Source: Ophthalmolycus amberensis (Eukaryota; Chordata; Actinopteri; Perciformes; Zoarcidae). Taken from it: a stretch of 64,000 nucleotides of DNA. Under the pieces are notes generated by a model. The model had not been told where the DNA came from, ran no database searches, and saw only the letters and a list, made by a program, of their open reading frames with translations. A program made the position numbers and the translations under genes. Location of the stretch: the NCBI GenBank assembly GCA_024529925.1, contig JAFEUB010001429.1:62001-126000 (forward strand), in the 5' to 3' direction. Positions 32,488 through 46,617 of the stretch are shown here, piece after piece (within the stretch, counting starts at the first letter, position 1; each line of letters begins with the position of its first letter).

Positions 32488-34892
32488 TGTGGTATAATTT
32501 TGAAATCTCTTTCGAGAAACCGGCCCCATGTTTGAAATGGAACAACAGACCTGTAAGTGAATGCAGTAGGTACATGTTGTCACCCTTGTACTATGATGAC
32601 AAAAGAGCCTTTCAATGAGGTACTCTGCCACTACGTTACATTCACAACAGATTTAAAGTGAAACATCACCCTCAGGTCTGAAGCAACTCATATTCAGCCG
32701 GAGTAACTGGCGTCTTCAGAGCGGTCGTCTGCTCTCCTCTGTGTTCTCCTAGAAGCAGCGACAGTGGACCCAGCACTGTCGCTGACCTCCAGCCTGCTGA
32801 TTCGCTTATTTTCTCCAACCAGTGTAACGTTAGCATGAAGACGTGGTGGAGTTAGCAAGCTAACGTTAGCTGACTAACTAGCCAGCCGTAAAATCTACAC
32901 ACCCTGTTGCTGCTTGTCATCCCCTCTCACTCAGACTTTCCTATCATTCTCCAGCTGCTCTAGTAAAATGCAACAAAATATATATCTATATTTTAAAAGC
33001 TATATCAATACTAACACTAGCTTTGATGTGTTTCATCACAGTAAAGTCATATCATTTAGTTTATAGCTTATGTAGCTTAGTTTATGTGTGCAGTCACTCT
33101 TTAATGAATGTGAAACAGGGTTTGTTGCGGCCCTTTGAGAAACAACTGGGCTGAATGAGATCATGATACATGCACATGCAATGTATATGCACGTGGATTT
33201 ATAACCCACAGTATCAAGTTTTCAAGAATCTCAATGATCAAGCAGAATGCTGGCAGCAGAACAGAGGGATTTCCTGTTTAAAGGTATCGTAACGCAGGGT
33301 TCCATTTAACCGTTAATCACTTGGCGCAGGATAATACATTTCAGGTTGTGTGTAAAAGTAAAAGTATTGGGATAGCTTCTTTAGTACCACGTGGTTCAGT
33401 TTGATAAAAGACACAAAAGTTGGACAACAGTATTCTGACAGCAAATTCACTCTACATCTACTCTCCATTATGGTATCACTCCGCCAAACAACTACACAGA
33501 AAAATGACGAATAAGTGAGTATAAAATGTGAAATGTAGTGCCAATCAAAACACAACAATATGGACATTTCAAATTATGACTTCAGTTATCTGTCATTACA
33601 ATAAGCATCAGTAAAGGAAGTTGATAAACAGCAACAGAATAAATGTCGATAATAAATCAATACATATAATCAGGGAGAGGCAGCAAATCAATACTCCATT
33701 AGTCCAACTAGGATCTTGTAGTCATTTATTATAGTTATTGCAGCCCAAAATAAATCTCCAGTGGATTTTCTGAAAAGGTGCAATTCAATTGCGACCTTTG
33801 GTGTGAGTGTGACACAGAGTGTGATTGACTCACCTCTCACTGCCACATACATTCAGTGTAATCTTAAAAATAGAGTAATCTGTCAGTGCTCTGCTCACTC
33901 TTTTTCTCAGCTTGTACAACTTCACACTGCAGGCATCACTGCACTGTGTGGCTGCGGCTCCGTGGTATTTAATCAGCCCCACCTAAGGCCCTGATATAGC
34001 CGTTCCCAATCTCCCCGTGTGCAGCCTCAAGTCTGCGCTGCAGGGCGAGATGACACAGAGCACAAATGCCAAACATTAACTGCATTATACTCCGTTCTCA
34101 CATGTATCAGTAAAAAGTTTTCCCTGTGAGTCGGCCGAACCAAAATGCAATTAGTTCCAGTTGCTGGCAGTCGGAGCAAATCCTTTGGTCTGATGAACAC
34201 ACACGCACACTTTCTCTTTCTTTCACTCTCTCTCTTTCCTCTCTGTGTTTCTCCCCGTCTCTCAGAAGCACTCAGAAGACCTTGAGATTATAGTGCTGTT
34301 GGACAAAAACAACTTGACAAGATCCCAATGTTTTCTGCTGTGGGGAGAGGGCACATTCCATGCAAGCTTCATTACTCCCATTCAATCATCCAGATTAGCA
34401 GATGAGAGACAGTGAGACCATTGTGCCCTTTGATGGCTTCGGAAAAGGCTCAACCTAATTTACAGGCCATTAACATGCAAACTGTATATGCACAGTCGCA
34501 CCCATTGATGGCCAAGGGGGCTCAGCCTGCAATCCCATCCATACTGTGAAACAGATAACTATTGTCGTCTGTCCAGCATGGTTGTAGTCTTGCAGTCTCC
34601 ATTGTGTCCCTGATATGAAGGACAGAAAAATGTTTTAGCTCGATACAAATTTACAGAAAAGGTCCCTGGTGGAATATAGCATTTGCAACATAAAGGGAAC
34701 CAGAAGCTATTTTCATTTAAGGACACTGAAATGAAAAAATGTTATTTTTTTGAAAAGGTTTCTCAGTCATGATAAGCACCTAATAGATCACCTGGCCCGG
34801 ATAAATACCTCATGTCACCAGGGACCTTCATAGAAAAATCGCATCATCTTCATCATAAGTCATCACCTGCTGAGGATTTCGTTTTAAGACCC

Positions 34893-34895
<3 letters not shown>
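32488..34895. other. Intergenic, no gene seen
   Basis: AT-rich DNA with a MITE-like patch rich in gctaacgttagc near 32820-32890. No supported gene. Confidence 0.4.

Positions 34896-34950
<55 letters not shown>
34896..34950 (+). repeat. (TC)n microsatellite
   Basis: An uninterrupted TC tract of about 55 bp. Confidence 0.95.
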
Positions 34951-34952
<2 letters not shown>

Positions 34953-35169
34953 CCTCAGTGTCAGTCTCACTCATTCATTATGGCTTCAAAGAGATTCAGT
35001 TTCCATTGCTAATACGGTTATAGAGCTGCAAGAGTAAAAAGTATGTGAACAGTCAGACAACAAATGGAGGGCTCCAGATATACAGAAACTATCAGCACTG
35101 AGAACACAGCAACATTTCAGTGTGATCACCCAGCTGGAAAATGGCAAACAATCAACTGGACTCTCGCTA

Positions 35170-35180
35170 ATACACACACA

Positions 35181-35227
<47 letters not shown>

Positions 35228-35260
35228 ACACACACGCGCACACACACACACACACACAGA
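35170..35260 (+). repeat. (CA)n microsatellite
   Basis: A CA tract with CGCG interruptions near both ends, reading cacacacgcgcacacaca at its left. Confidence 0.95.
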
Positions 35261-35928
35261 GTTTCACCCCTGTGGTGCATATTTTCCAACAAACACTAGT
35301 TGCGTTGTAAGTTTTCAATACCCTGTCCGACAGACTTGCATCTCAGAGAGATTTTAAACTGAAGGATGACCTCTCTATCTCAGAATGCCGTGTCTTCATT
35401 TTAGTCCCCTTGTGAACTGAGAGCATCATTTGGGCCTCTGCTCTTCCTGGAAAAGAAGCAATCTCCCCAAGCCTGTCCCGCTTCACTCAAGATCAGTTTG
35501 TGATCTACCGACCAGTGAGCAAAGATCATAAATATCTTGCTGTCACAGCAACTAAGCACCGTTGAGTGACTTTGTCGACATCTTTCCTTTTTTTTTTTTT
35601 TTTGTTCTTTAGAGGGGAACAAATTGTTCTGTGTTGTGGGAGGGCCAGTGTGAGTAAATACTGTAGTTTCCAGGGCTTTCATAGGACAGTCTCATAGACC
35701 GTATCATAGAACCTCCGGCCTCTTGTTACATCACACCGAGGAATTTGAGCGTCTAACGTTCCAGTTTGACACTTTCTTTGATTGATGTTTATTTCTAAAT
35801 GAGTACCTGTCACAACTGGTGACTGTAAGTCCGTGTTTTTTTTCCTAAGCAACAAATATTTGGAGCGGCAGCCTGTGACGGGCAGGAACTGGCTTTCTGA
35901 AATTTCTACAGCATGCTCTCTGAAGAGC

Positions 35929-35985
35929 AGTGGTGGGAGAAGCATTCAGATCCTTTACACAATGTAAAACATACTCCATCAAAGT
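35929..35985 (+). repeat. Fragment of the CAGTGGTGGAA MITE family
   Basis: cagtggtgggagaagcattc followed by agatcctttacac resembles one end of the family seen at 24807-25310. The rest is missing. Confidence 0.4.
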
Positions 35986-35989
35986 CTCT

Positions 35990-38580
35990 GCTAACAACAC
36001 TATACAAGCCGGTATAGTCCAGTGGTCCCACCAGCAGATCAAGGCCCTTCAGAGTCAGGGGTTGTGAGATTAATACGGGAATGATGAAAACACAAAGTCC
36101 TGCTCTGTACTTTTGGATTGATTTCTAAGTTGTTTTTTTCTAATCTTTGTATTTTTGTGAAATATTGGAGAGTTTTGCCTCCATTGTGTTGTTGCTGTTT
36201 TCAGCCGGTGGAATCTGTGTTCTGTTCCTTTGTGTGCATGTATGTTTATCCTTTTGTCCTTGTGTGAGAAGAGAAAAGATAGTTAGCAACAGCCCCGTTG
36301 TCTTAGAGAGAGTGCCGACTAATTGAAAGGCTTTCTGCCCGTTAGGCCAACTTAGGACACAGAGCAGCCGCTGAGTGAACACCGCTACACAGCCTCAAGG
36401 CCGGGCACATTTTGAAATCCATCTTGAAGCACAGAGAAAATGAAAGGTAACTTCTTTTTGTTTGGTTGTGGACGTCAGGTTTCAAATTATGTACCGTAAT
36501 GGTGAGATGGGGGCTGATGTCAAGTGAACAAATATGAAAAACACATAAATGTAGTCTACGCCTGCTCACTGCCTTGGATAAGGTTGGATTTTTATTCCCC
36601 CTGCGTCTCACTGACGGATTCTAATTGATATTCATCATCAGGTTCACAATTAGTAGGTGTCATAATTACACCACTTAAATATAGTAAATCATATGAGGAT
36701 GCTAACACTTCCCCTGCTATATTGACACCCTGTTGTTTCAGAGTTTAGTGAAAGAATGATTTTCCTTATGACATCTCTACAGATGACAGAATGCAGGTGA
36801 TTTTTAAAAGTCTACTTGACAAGACCTAATGCAGTTAACATTGCATTGAGCAGTGAAAGGGTCAGCTGTTTACTAAGATGCTCCCCATAGCAGCTTTATA
36901 ACGTGATAATACTGTAAGTCAATATTGTGTGAACAGCTTGTTCTACTGCCCCCAAGTGTCCAAAAAACAAACACTTGGTGGAAGTGTAAATGAACAAAAT
37001 TGGCCTTTAAATTGTCTTGGTTCTCCATATGTGAAACTTCTACATTCAACATCACTCTCATTGCTCCATTACCTTTAACCTAGAACTGCAGCACTGCACC
37101 CAAAGGAGTTGTTGCGTGGCATTTGTACTACGCGTTTGTCACACGTAGATGAAACTGCAACACATAAGCATCAACCAGAAGCACCTAAAAGCCTAGCCAT
37201 CATAACTTCAAACATAGACAAATAGATGTTGTAGATAAATGGCAGAATGTTGTTTCTGGTGTTTGGTTGCTTGTCAAGCAATGCTTAAGGAAAACCATAG
37301 AGTACACAGGCTCCAAAAGCACTTGTGTGCCATTCTGACACATAGACAGAATGAACACAGTCTTTCTCATTACCAAGCCTTCGTGGAGACAAGCTGTCAG
37401 GTTGAGACCCACAGGAGCCTACTGCAGATGCTGCAAACCATCAGCCTCAACTCTCAAAGCGAAGGAAATGGGAAGTCTGCTAGCATCAGCATTAGAGGGG
37501 AAAGAAAAGCATTCAAACCGAATTTCTGATTATAAACCAACTCTTCCACAAGGTGTTAGTCCTCTGTGTTCAGTTGGAGTTCACAATCTGCTGTCAGTAC
37601 TGCCAGTTGAGAGAGTTAACACTAATACGGCTGAAGATATCTAGATGTCTCAATGGCAAAACCATCAGTTGGAAACACTGCTATTCATCACTGATGAGGG
37701 AAAAAAATCATCGGTGCTACACTTATTGTAGAATTAGAGTGAGAGAGAGAGAAATCCACCGAGATGTCCACTGACAACTCCTGTATTGACCAATATGCTC
37801 AATATGTTATTATAATGAGTTGTTGCTCTTGTACCACCATCGATATTGATCCAGATGTCAAGATGCTCTTGTTTAGGCTGAGGTCAGCCAATTATAATCA
37901 AATCCCTGTGAATAATGTTCGGTATAATCAAGGTAATTATCCTTCAGAAGCATTTCACACAATAAATCAGCCCAAACATCAACATCTTTAATGTCAACTG
38001 ACTAGATACAAGCAATATTTGTACTACATAATATTCATGCACACAGCTAATGAATTATTTGCTCTACAAAATGTTGCCCTTATTAAAGTGCAAGTTGCAA
38101 CAGGAATGAAAAGTTTGACAAAGTCGTTTTTGTGTACTTGAACTTAAAATATATATATATATATTATTTAGAATTAAAAACAAAAGTTTTATTTTATTTT
38201 ATTACCTTTTCCCCCCAGAGTGATTTAAACAAAAACAACCTATTATTTCTCTGATGAGGCCTTTCTGTTGTTTGTGATCATAATCCCTGATGGGACTGCA
38301 GAGCCTCTTTCAGCCTAAAATGAGTGAAAGCTTCGAGGAGCACAGTGGGACAGAAAGCTTGAGTGGACAATGTAACTGCCTCATATTCACAATGTCAGTT
38401 TAGTTGCTAAATTTGTCCCTCGCTGTTTTTTTACTATCTAAAATAACTCATTCCAAGAGGCGGAACTAACGACTGCCCATCTAGTGTTCCGCGCTCTTAT
38501 TTAATGAACACCTCGCAGATGAGGCGCAGGTGCTGGACCAGCATGGTGCTCTCCAGCGAAGTTTAAATACTAGGTGTAAA
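35990..38580. other. Intergenic, no gene seen
   Basis: AT-rich with an AT repeat near 38148-38164. Open frames at 37.2-38.0 kb lack recognisable motifs and splice support. Confidence 0.4.
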
Positions 38581-39298
38581 CACCACAGACTGTATACATA
38601 CACTACAACCAGGAAGAAAGAGGACAAGAACAATGGCGAATTAAGTAGTCATACCTATGAACTGAACTACAAGGTATGTTTGAGTTTAAGTTAATTTATA
38701 TCTGGTAAAAGTACTGACGTTAATGTTACATTAAGTTAGCCGAGCCATAGCGTATTTAGCTAGCTGGCTTGTAATATCACTTGAATAAGTGCCTAATAAG
38801 TGAATTAGTACAATGTTAGTTATTTTTTGACGAAATATTTCAAGTACATAATTTACATGTGCTATGTGAGTGTTTGTAGTGTGTAACTTAAGCTAACTTT
38901 ACACTTTTATAAGTGAGCAAACTACTCAACGTTACGGTTAAACTGCAAGTTATGCTGCGACCTGTGTGTGTTAGTTTATGCAATTAAGCAATATGCTGTA
39001 TGCTATTAATAGCTAGTTAAATGTGTTAGCTCGATATACTACCCACTGTATAGCTATATGGGGGCATGATTCGTGAATTCGTACGTAGTTACATGCATTT
39101 CATTTTATTGAATCTTATCTTTTTTTTCCTCTTTCAACCCAGTTCTCACGGCTCAGTCTGATCTAGCACTCGCTACATTTCTTCCCCTGTATTCTGCATT
39201 GAGACTGAACGAGTGGAGGAGTTGAACCTGGAGCAGATTGAGGTGGACATCGTGGTGCGTGAGACTCACTCGACATCCAGACATGCAAGTACGTGGTG
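38562..39298 (+). other. Candidate two-exon transcript, product unknown
   Basis: A TATA-like TTTAAATA at 38562 precedes a possible first exon ending CTACAAG|GTATGT at 38673. Its only ATG (ATGGCGAATTAA) is stopped at once. A second exon-like stretch follows the acceptor TTTCAACCCAG at 39142, with a possible donor GCAA|GTACGT at 39298. It contains an open frame with EELNLEQIEVDIVVRETHS. No family was recognised. It may be a noncoding RNA, a decayed gene or chance. Confidence 0.25.
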
Positions 39299-42067
39299 TA
39301 CAAAAACTGTGCAGCTCTCTTTCTGCTTTAATATGTGTTCGTGGCTGCAGCCGCTGTGGGTTTATACTGTTCGTACATCTCTGAGTTGGTGATGTGGTAT
39401 TCTGTTAATGCTGTAAAAAGCGGTATCCCATTTAATTTGTGTGACTTGATATTGTTGCACCCATATTGTTTTATTTTATGTCATTTTTGTTTAATTGTTT
39501 GAATTTTGTCTCTGTTCCTGGTTATTGTAAGAAGGCTACATTGATGAAGCTGGTTATGCACATGCAGTGAAGTGCCATCTGTAGAAATTTAATTTATTTA
39601 CAAATGGTGTTATTTAATTATTTGATAGTAGCTTCAGATATCTGTATGATTCACTCAGAGTACATTAAAGCTGACCTACTTTTACTTGAGTATGATATCG
39701 TATTTCTCTTTCCATCCCTGCTTGTTATTGAGCCAAACATCTTCAAGGGCATCAAAGCTAAGAGGGATTTATAATCACTTATTTACACCAGAAGTGTTGC
39801 GAGGTAGCGCTGCGCCAAAGCCCCAAACGCTCTCTTTATTCCTCTGTCTGAAATGTCACGCTAGCGCTCAAATTACCAAGGCCGGCAGATCGGGGAAACG
39901 CCAAACACCCTTTAGTGTCACACACACTCTCTGCTCCGTCCTGCTGGGCGTCACTGAGGAAAAAGGGAGCCCCATTTAGAAAACATCAACTTCTTGTTTT
40001 ATAGCAGAATCACCAGCCTCAGACACTACAAAGCACCACCTAATGATGCTGTCAATTCATTTTGGATTTCGTCTCGCATGAGGGGTTTCCAAGAAGGGCA
40101 AAGCCTAAGGGTGGTGCAATGAAAGGGGGGAACTGAAGGACATGTTGTTACACAGAACAAGGGCCATTCGAGCTGATTGGAAAGATTACAATCAGCCTGA
40201 CTGTTGGACAATAAATAAGACAATGCACTTTAGACAATGTGCTTTCAGTGATAGAGGCCTTTGTCTGCATTTTGTTACTGGTTTGAAAGGTTCTTCCCCT
40301 TCTTGTATTTTACTGTAATGTCTCCCATGGAGTCTCCCTAACAAAACAGGAGTAGAGCAGGTTTTTTTTTTTACAAATTAAACTTCTCTGGTAGCTCCTC
40401 CCACCAATTAAATTGATTATTTTGATTCTCTATGCATGCTATTCATTGATGCAGCCCTTTGTTAGTGTACTTCCACTAATAAAGTAGCCTCTTGTGAAGA
40501 GCCATTGAGCACTGCTTCTTTAGCCCCAGTGCCAAGCACGTCCTTTTCATTGCACTCGGTACACCCATCTTCTCTCGGATGGACACTCACTCATCAGATC
40601 AGAGCTGGAAACATTTTATTCCTCTTCGTTTCCCAAAAATAGACTCACGTTGGAGCCGGGCCCGCAGAAAGAAATATATCACTTGCTCATTTCTTCTATC
40701 ACCTTGCTGACGGAATGCAGAGCCGCCTAGCGGCCTGAATGGCAGACTGAAGGCTTTTGCATGATCTGCCCACAGGGCAACAGATGTCTTGAGCTCCAGA
40801 CTATCACACCAATGATTAAACAAGAGAACACGCCGAAGGCAAATTAACTAGAAAGAGTCAGAGAATTGACCGCACGACACCTGTTTGTTGCACAGAGAGA
40901 TCCATTCACTCATCATGGGGTGTACTACTCAGTCAGGGAGGAAGTAATCTAAAGGCAGTCAATTTGGACCATTTGTCTGTCTTAAGAAAGTACCCAAACC
41001 TTAATGAGGTGCAGTACTAAATCACTGAAATAATTAGGATGGAGTCTCAGTACAAGTACCTATTTAACTAGAATATGATATATTTGTGGCATCTCACCTT
41101 ATTTTTTTATTTCAACATAACCCGTGGCACATTCTGGCAGACGGTACACATGGTCTGCAGTATGTGTGAAGGGCAGATATTCTGACTGCATGTTGTCTTT
41201 CAACAAATACCAGTTCATGTGTCGTAAATAGAGAACGCAGGGTTTGCGTGTGCTTTGTTTACAGTATAGATTTATCGCTCCAATGCAGGATACAGAAGCC
41301 CCACTTCCGAAAAAAACGTCAAGTCCGGCAACACACCTATTGAGCTTATTATCCATTATGCAATACTGTTTGCCTGGATGATATGTCAATAACTTTGATG
41401 TGAAACCTGACAAGAATGTGAAGAGGAATGCATTTGAACAAGGATTTAAGAGTCAATCATTATGAGAGAGAAACACATATTTATTCTTTACACAGTATTG
41501 TACACTACATACCTTTAAGGCTGCATAATCAGTTAAAGAGCCCACATACTCACTCACTGTAATCAGTGTAAATGGAATAACAGTGGACTTTGTTCAGTTA
41601 ACAATATGATACAAACATAATTAATGAGTGAAGCACAAATTAGGACTTTTGATTCGTTTCCCTTTCTATATTTTGAGTATTTTTCCCCCGTTTCTCACTA
41701 CAAGACGCTTGAGGAATGACCCTGCTGACCTTTCTTAAACTGATGCAGTACCTGCGTGGTGCCTCAGGATGGTGCCAGTGTGCTTTGAAACGCACGAGAC
41801 CTCAGCCACCTACAGATTCCACACAGACCCACAGCTTTCCACTCTGAGTGACAACCCCAGTGGCATTATATAATATTAACTTAATGGTGGATGTACTGTC
41901 ACAGTATGAGCTCCCTGCCAGCTCTCTGAAGCTATTTACATTTCTATCAGTCTCATCCCTCTACTAACAGGATGACGGCTTTGCGGTTGTGTCAAAATCT
42001 CAGCGTGTGATAATTCAGACCATCACTGTCTGTATGCATACATTAATGGCTTGAGAGGGCTAACAGT
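39299..42067. other. Intergenic, no gene seen
   Basis: Mixed AT-rich sequence with only short unsupported open frames. No recognisable repeat boundary except the YR retroelement that begins at 42068. Confidence 0.4.
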
Positions 42068-42220
42068 ATTTCAATCAGGAGAGACTTGTTTTATAATTTA
42101 ACAATGATTTATTATACAAGCTTCAAATATGCAAAGTGCAAAGTCTTTGGCGATTGGACTCCATCCGGAAGTACTATCACCGAGGGTAGGGATACAGAGG
42201 TCCAATAGGCCTAATCCCCC
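42068..42220 (-). repeat. Split direct repeat B2, copy 1
   Basis: 153 bp starting atttcaatcaggagagactt, repeated without visible change at 42549-42701. Confidence 0.85.
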
Positions 42221-42328
42221 CTGGAGTCCAGACACTGGTGGTGGTGGTGAAAGGAGTTGTTGCCATCTGATGATGAATCAGGAGCCTGACTGTGCTGCTG
42301 ACTGGAGGCGACTGGGGTGGAGGCGGGT

Positions 42329-42550
42329 CGCATCTGCTTAACGCTGAAATGACAACTGACAGCAGCAGAGAGGAGAACACTTTAAAGTTTGACAGCAACG
42401 AGCTGATTGGCTTAAGGAAACTGTGTGCCGAATCTGGTTGGTTGCTTAACCGTGCACGCCCCCAATCAGCTGATAGAGTAATTACAAGGAGAGGAGAGAC
42501 AGCGATCACAAGCGAATGTCTTCCTGACTGAACTTGCGCATGAGCTACAT
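42329..42550 (-). repeat. Split direct repeat A2, copy 1
   Basis: 222 bp starting cgcatctgcttaacgctgaa and ending gagctacat, repeated without visible change at 47116-47337. Confidence 0.85.
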
Positions 42551-42701
42551 TTCAATCAGGAGAGACTTGTTTTATAATTTAACAATGATTTATTATACAA
42601 GCTTCAAATATGCAAAGTGCAAAGTCTTTGGCGATTGGACTCCATCCGGAAGTACTATCACCGAGGGTAGGGATACAGAGGTCCAATAGGCCTAATCCCC
42701 C
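42549..42701 (-). repeat. Split direct repeat B1, copy 1
   Basis: The second copy of the 153-bp repeat. It abuts A2, sharing two bases, and is the internal B partner. Confidence 0.85.
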
Positions 42702-43829
42702 AAAAGAAATGTATTTATATGAATAAATAAATGCCTTACCTACTGCTGTGGTGAATTGCCTAAGAAAATAGACACGTTGTCATGAGAGAAATCTAAGGGT
42801 AGCCCGTGAAGGAGTAGATGTTAGAACAGAGGTAAGAGGACCGGTTGAGTCAAAGCAAAGGATAGCGGAATGTCAAGAAGGACTGCAGACTAGGATACGG
42901 GGGGTCTGGACGACCACAGAGACAGGATAGTGCGGGGCTAGATAGCCCATAGTGTATGGTAGGATTTCAACAGATCCCGAAACATATGGCGGGGTCGGCC
43001 CTGCGGCGGGTCCGAGCGCAGGACGGGATAGGTGAGGGTCAAGCTAGACCGCAGACAAGGACAGGTTGGGTCCGATTCGACCGTAGCGTAGGATAGGAGG
43101 GGGTCACGTTTAGACCGCAGAGCAGAATAGGGGGGTTCAAGGGAGAACGTAGAACAGCATGGTTGCAGGTCTTACGGCCCCCGCATGTTTGGGGTCTCAC
43201 TGCCTCAGCACAACCAGACCGGGTGAGCTCACCTGGGAAACTAGAAAGCATGTCATACTTTGACAGGTCACACAGCACTGGGACCGCGAAACAGAATGTG
43301 TCATCTCTGACTGCGAAACTAGAAATTGTCGTCCTTGGACACGGTCTTACATCACTTAGACCAGGAAATGAGAAACGGGGCACCTCAGACCCACCTTTTC
43401 TTTTAGGAAAGTAAAACGGTCCCGTCGGACCAGGAAACAGACACGTTAAGCCAGGTCACGGTCACCTAGGAAACACAGACACGTTAAACCAGGTCACGTT
43501 CACCTAGGAAAACAGTCACGATAAGCCAGGTCACGTGAGACCAGGAGATTGGGAAACAGTGTTAGACCAATCAGATGGAGAAAACGGTCGAGTCACACCC
43601 GAGAAATAGAGCAAGGTAAACGGGAGAGCACAGTCTTATACCGTTCTGATAGGATATCCATTTGCACAATATAACGTGCTCCATACCTTAGTGTTATGAT
43701 AAGGAACATTCCAAGAAGGGTATAATGCTATCCCCTGCTATGAGCCAATACTAATAATGTGACATACCAACGATACACCAATTGATGTGAACATGTCACC
43801 ACCACCAGTTATATGCAATCCTTACCGGA

Positions 43830-44433
43830 TTTTCAGGCGTCAATGATCTTTGATTATCGAGGATAGTGTTGAGATCGGGGCGGAGGTAAGAAGTGAAGGC
43901 AGAGGCTGCCCAACGTCCCAATTTTTGTAGGGTAGTAGCAGAGATGCCTTGGTTAGCTGCCGAAGTAGCAACCCCTATTCTAAAAGAGTGCCCTGAGTAT
44001 AGCTGATTCTAGTGACGATAACCTCCCAATGCTAGTTAACCACGTTTAGCTAAAGGAATGTTACCTGGGGTAAGAATAGTAGAGCAACTAATAGGTCGTT
44101 ATAATAGGAATTTAAGCATGGATTTGAAAAGGCAAAACCCAGAATCTATCCAAGCCCCAGCTACTGTGCAAGCACCTCCGCATTTGGAGTGTTTAAGCCA
44201 TGAGTTGCCAGCCAAGTCACGTACCCATTAGACCAGAATAGTGAGTCCAACAGACTTGCGTGTACTGGCCTTACCGTGATGCGCGAAGACCCACTTGAAC
44301 AATAGCATGCGAGAGGTAGCTTTAGAGACAATATACAGAACATTTTGCATGACTGAGCTAAGGCTATTAGCCAAATTAAATGACGTGCCAAAACTGCCAG
44401 AAACAACGTCCCCATGACGCATGATTTATGCAT
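43830..44433 (-). pseudogene. Decayed tyrosine recombinase, copy 1
   Basis: The minus strand near 44020-43830 encodes a recombinase C-terminus: YSGHSFRIGVATSAANQ, then LGRWAASAFTSYLRP. The HxxR motif is HSFR, GRW follows, and the catalytic Tyr is in TSYLRP. This is typical of DIRS-order YR enzymes. In-frame stops lie a few codons upstream of YSGHS, and the N-terminal part (about 44433-44160) is broken into short frames, so no active enzyme is encoded. Confidence 0.65.
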
Positions 44434-46617
44434 GGCTTGCCGTACACATTTTTAAGGCTTTAATGAGCTTGCGTTACCATACATGTCTAGTAAACCACTG
44501 GCCTTGACAGAATCCCCCAAAACCCACGGATGGCCTGCATCCGTGTTGACGTTTTAGTGAATCAGCGAAACTCACCAGCTTGTTTGCAGAATGTTACACC
44601 ATTCAAGTGATCGCACAGTGACCTGACACGCAGGTCAGCGCGGCACCTGTCATCAAGATAGATTGTGCATCTTAGGACAAGGAAGATGCCATGTCCAACG
44701 GGAAAAGCGCATCCCTGAAGGATGAGCCTGAATGGAGCTAATTATACTTTATGTGTAAATGTCCAAGTATGGTTTTGCCACATATCCGTCCCCGTCAGGC
44801 GTCACAATAGCGCAGTTGTGGCAGATTACTGGCTGCAGAGCCCCTGGTCCTGGAACTCTGAGGAATAATAGCCCTACTCCATTGCTCTTCTGCGCACATG
44901 AACTCATCTCTGCCAGTGCTGCCCGTTTACCGATTTGGTCTTTTACTTCCGCCGACCATGCCCCACACTTCATCCCGCATGCCTTCTCGTTACATAACTG
45001 ATGTTACTGACTGTCACGCATCACCATTGGTAGCCGTTCTTTGCTTTGTTATCATAAATACCTTTAAATCCCATCCTGCCTCGTGTCCCTCTGCACTTGT
45101 CACAGCTTGGGAGCCGGGTTACGACATTACACATGGCAGTCTCCAAACCACCGAATGTGGACACTTTAATCAGCCTTATATGGACAGCCTCTTAAATGTT
45201 CATTCCTCCCCTGCAGTTTAACCCAGTGTGTTTCATATGTCCCGAGACCATTATGATTATTCACAGCAGCCAGGTGAAGCGCCACTCAGCAAAATCCTTT
45301 GAGCAAACGCACCCATGCCAAAATAATAGAGGCACAGATATGAGCTACGAGCCCAACAATCTGAATCCTATCACATGATTTCACTGCCCAACTATGATGT
45401 AAAAGAGAGGAATAGAGCTGAACCAAATGGTTTAATAACCATAAATCTTGTTGCTGCACACAATGCTATGTGTATGACAATACAATGTAATGTCCTACTT
45501 CCATTTACATCGCTTCACCCTGATTGCACTGAACTTTTACCGCTGCATGACGATCCCGTTCCCTTAATTTACTAAGATTAGGTACTTTATCTTTATAAGA
45601 TGCAAGTACTTAAAAGCTTCTGTTATGCAATTTTAAACTATAAATGCCTCCCTTACTTCACCTGACATATGCCTTTGACTTCTTGATTTAATAATCAGCT
45701 GTTGATTACCACGAACTTCGATACAACTGTTTAAGCTACTTCAATGTATAGGACTAAATCATCGCGCACATTTAGACAGACTGATGTTCCAGACCTTTGC
45801 ATGAGGAAACGCTCTCAAACTGGACTTTGTTAAATTTCATTGGAACACTCTGCTCTATGTGTTCTTCTCTGAAACACCAGAGGTGTACCAACAACCTGGG
45901 CTGTGAAGAATAAAACACTTGTGTTACTCATGGATCTACCCCTAGAATGTTGGTATAGCTGACACAAGCCATGACCCAACCTCCACAATGCCGAGGAGGG
46001 ATTGTAGTCAACTGTTACCTCATATTCATAAACTACTTTATCGCCTTAGCCAAGCCCTGTTAGGAAAGAAGGAAAGAAGGAAAGAAGTAAAGTATTAAAA
46101 AGGTATCAATAAGCAACAAAGGTTAAATATCCTGTACACTATTGGACTTGCCCACCAAACCTTTACTCAAAATGCAAACTATGCTGTTCTGAAGCATCTC
46201 AAACGAATTGGCCCATCTCCTATAATCCCCAGACCTGTCAATAGTGTTGTATCAGTGCACTATTGGTGACAGCAATTGAGCATGAGCACAGCCCGCGCCA
46301 GATTGAATTCGGAGGTGCATGACAAATCGTGCTCACTTGCGGGCCTACCGGCATCACGCGCCTTCCGTGATTACTAGCCGCGAGTACCCATCGCGCCAAT
46401 CACTACGAAGAGGATAACGTAAGTTTAACTGCTGCTTAGTTATGTCTATTTCCGCTCATAATGATTCGTAGTCTGGTGAATGCGCTCCACTCCCACTACT
46501 GGACCATGCGCTTTCAAGCTAATCAATGAGTGATGCTGCGGAGTGCCAGACGTGTGTCAGCCCCATGATTTCCTCATTTGTCGGGGAATGACGAGGAGCG
46601 GAAACAAAGTCTCCGTT

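Noticed and set aside
35170..35260. CVCVCV- and THTHTH-type frames over CA/GT tracts, also near 17.9 and 48.8 kb
   Set aside because: Microsatellite translations with no coding support.
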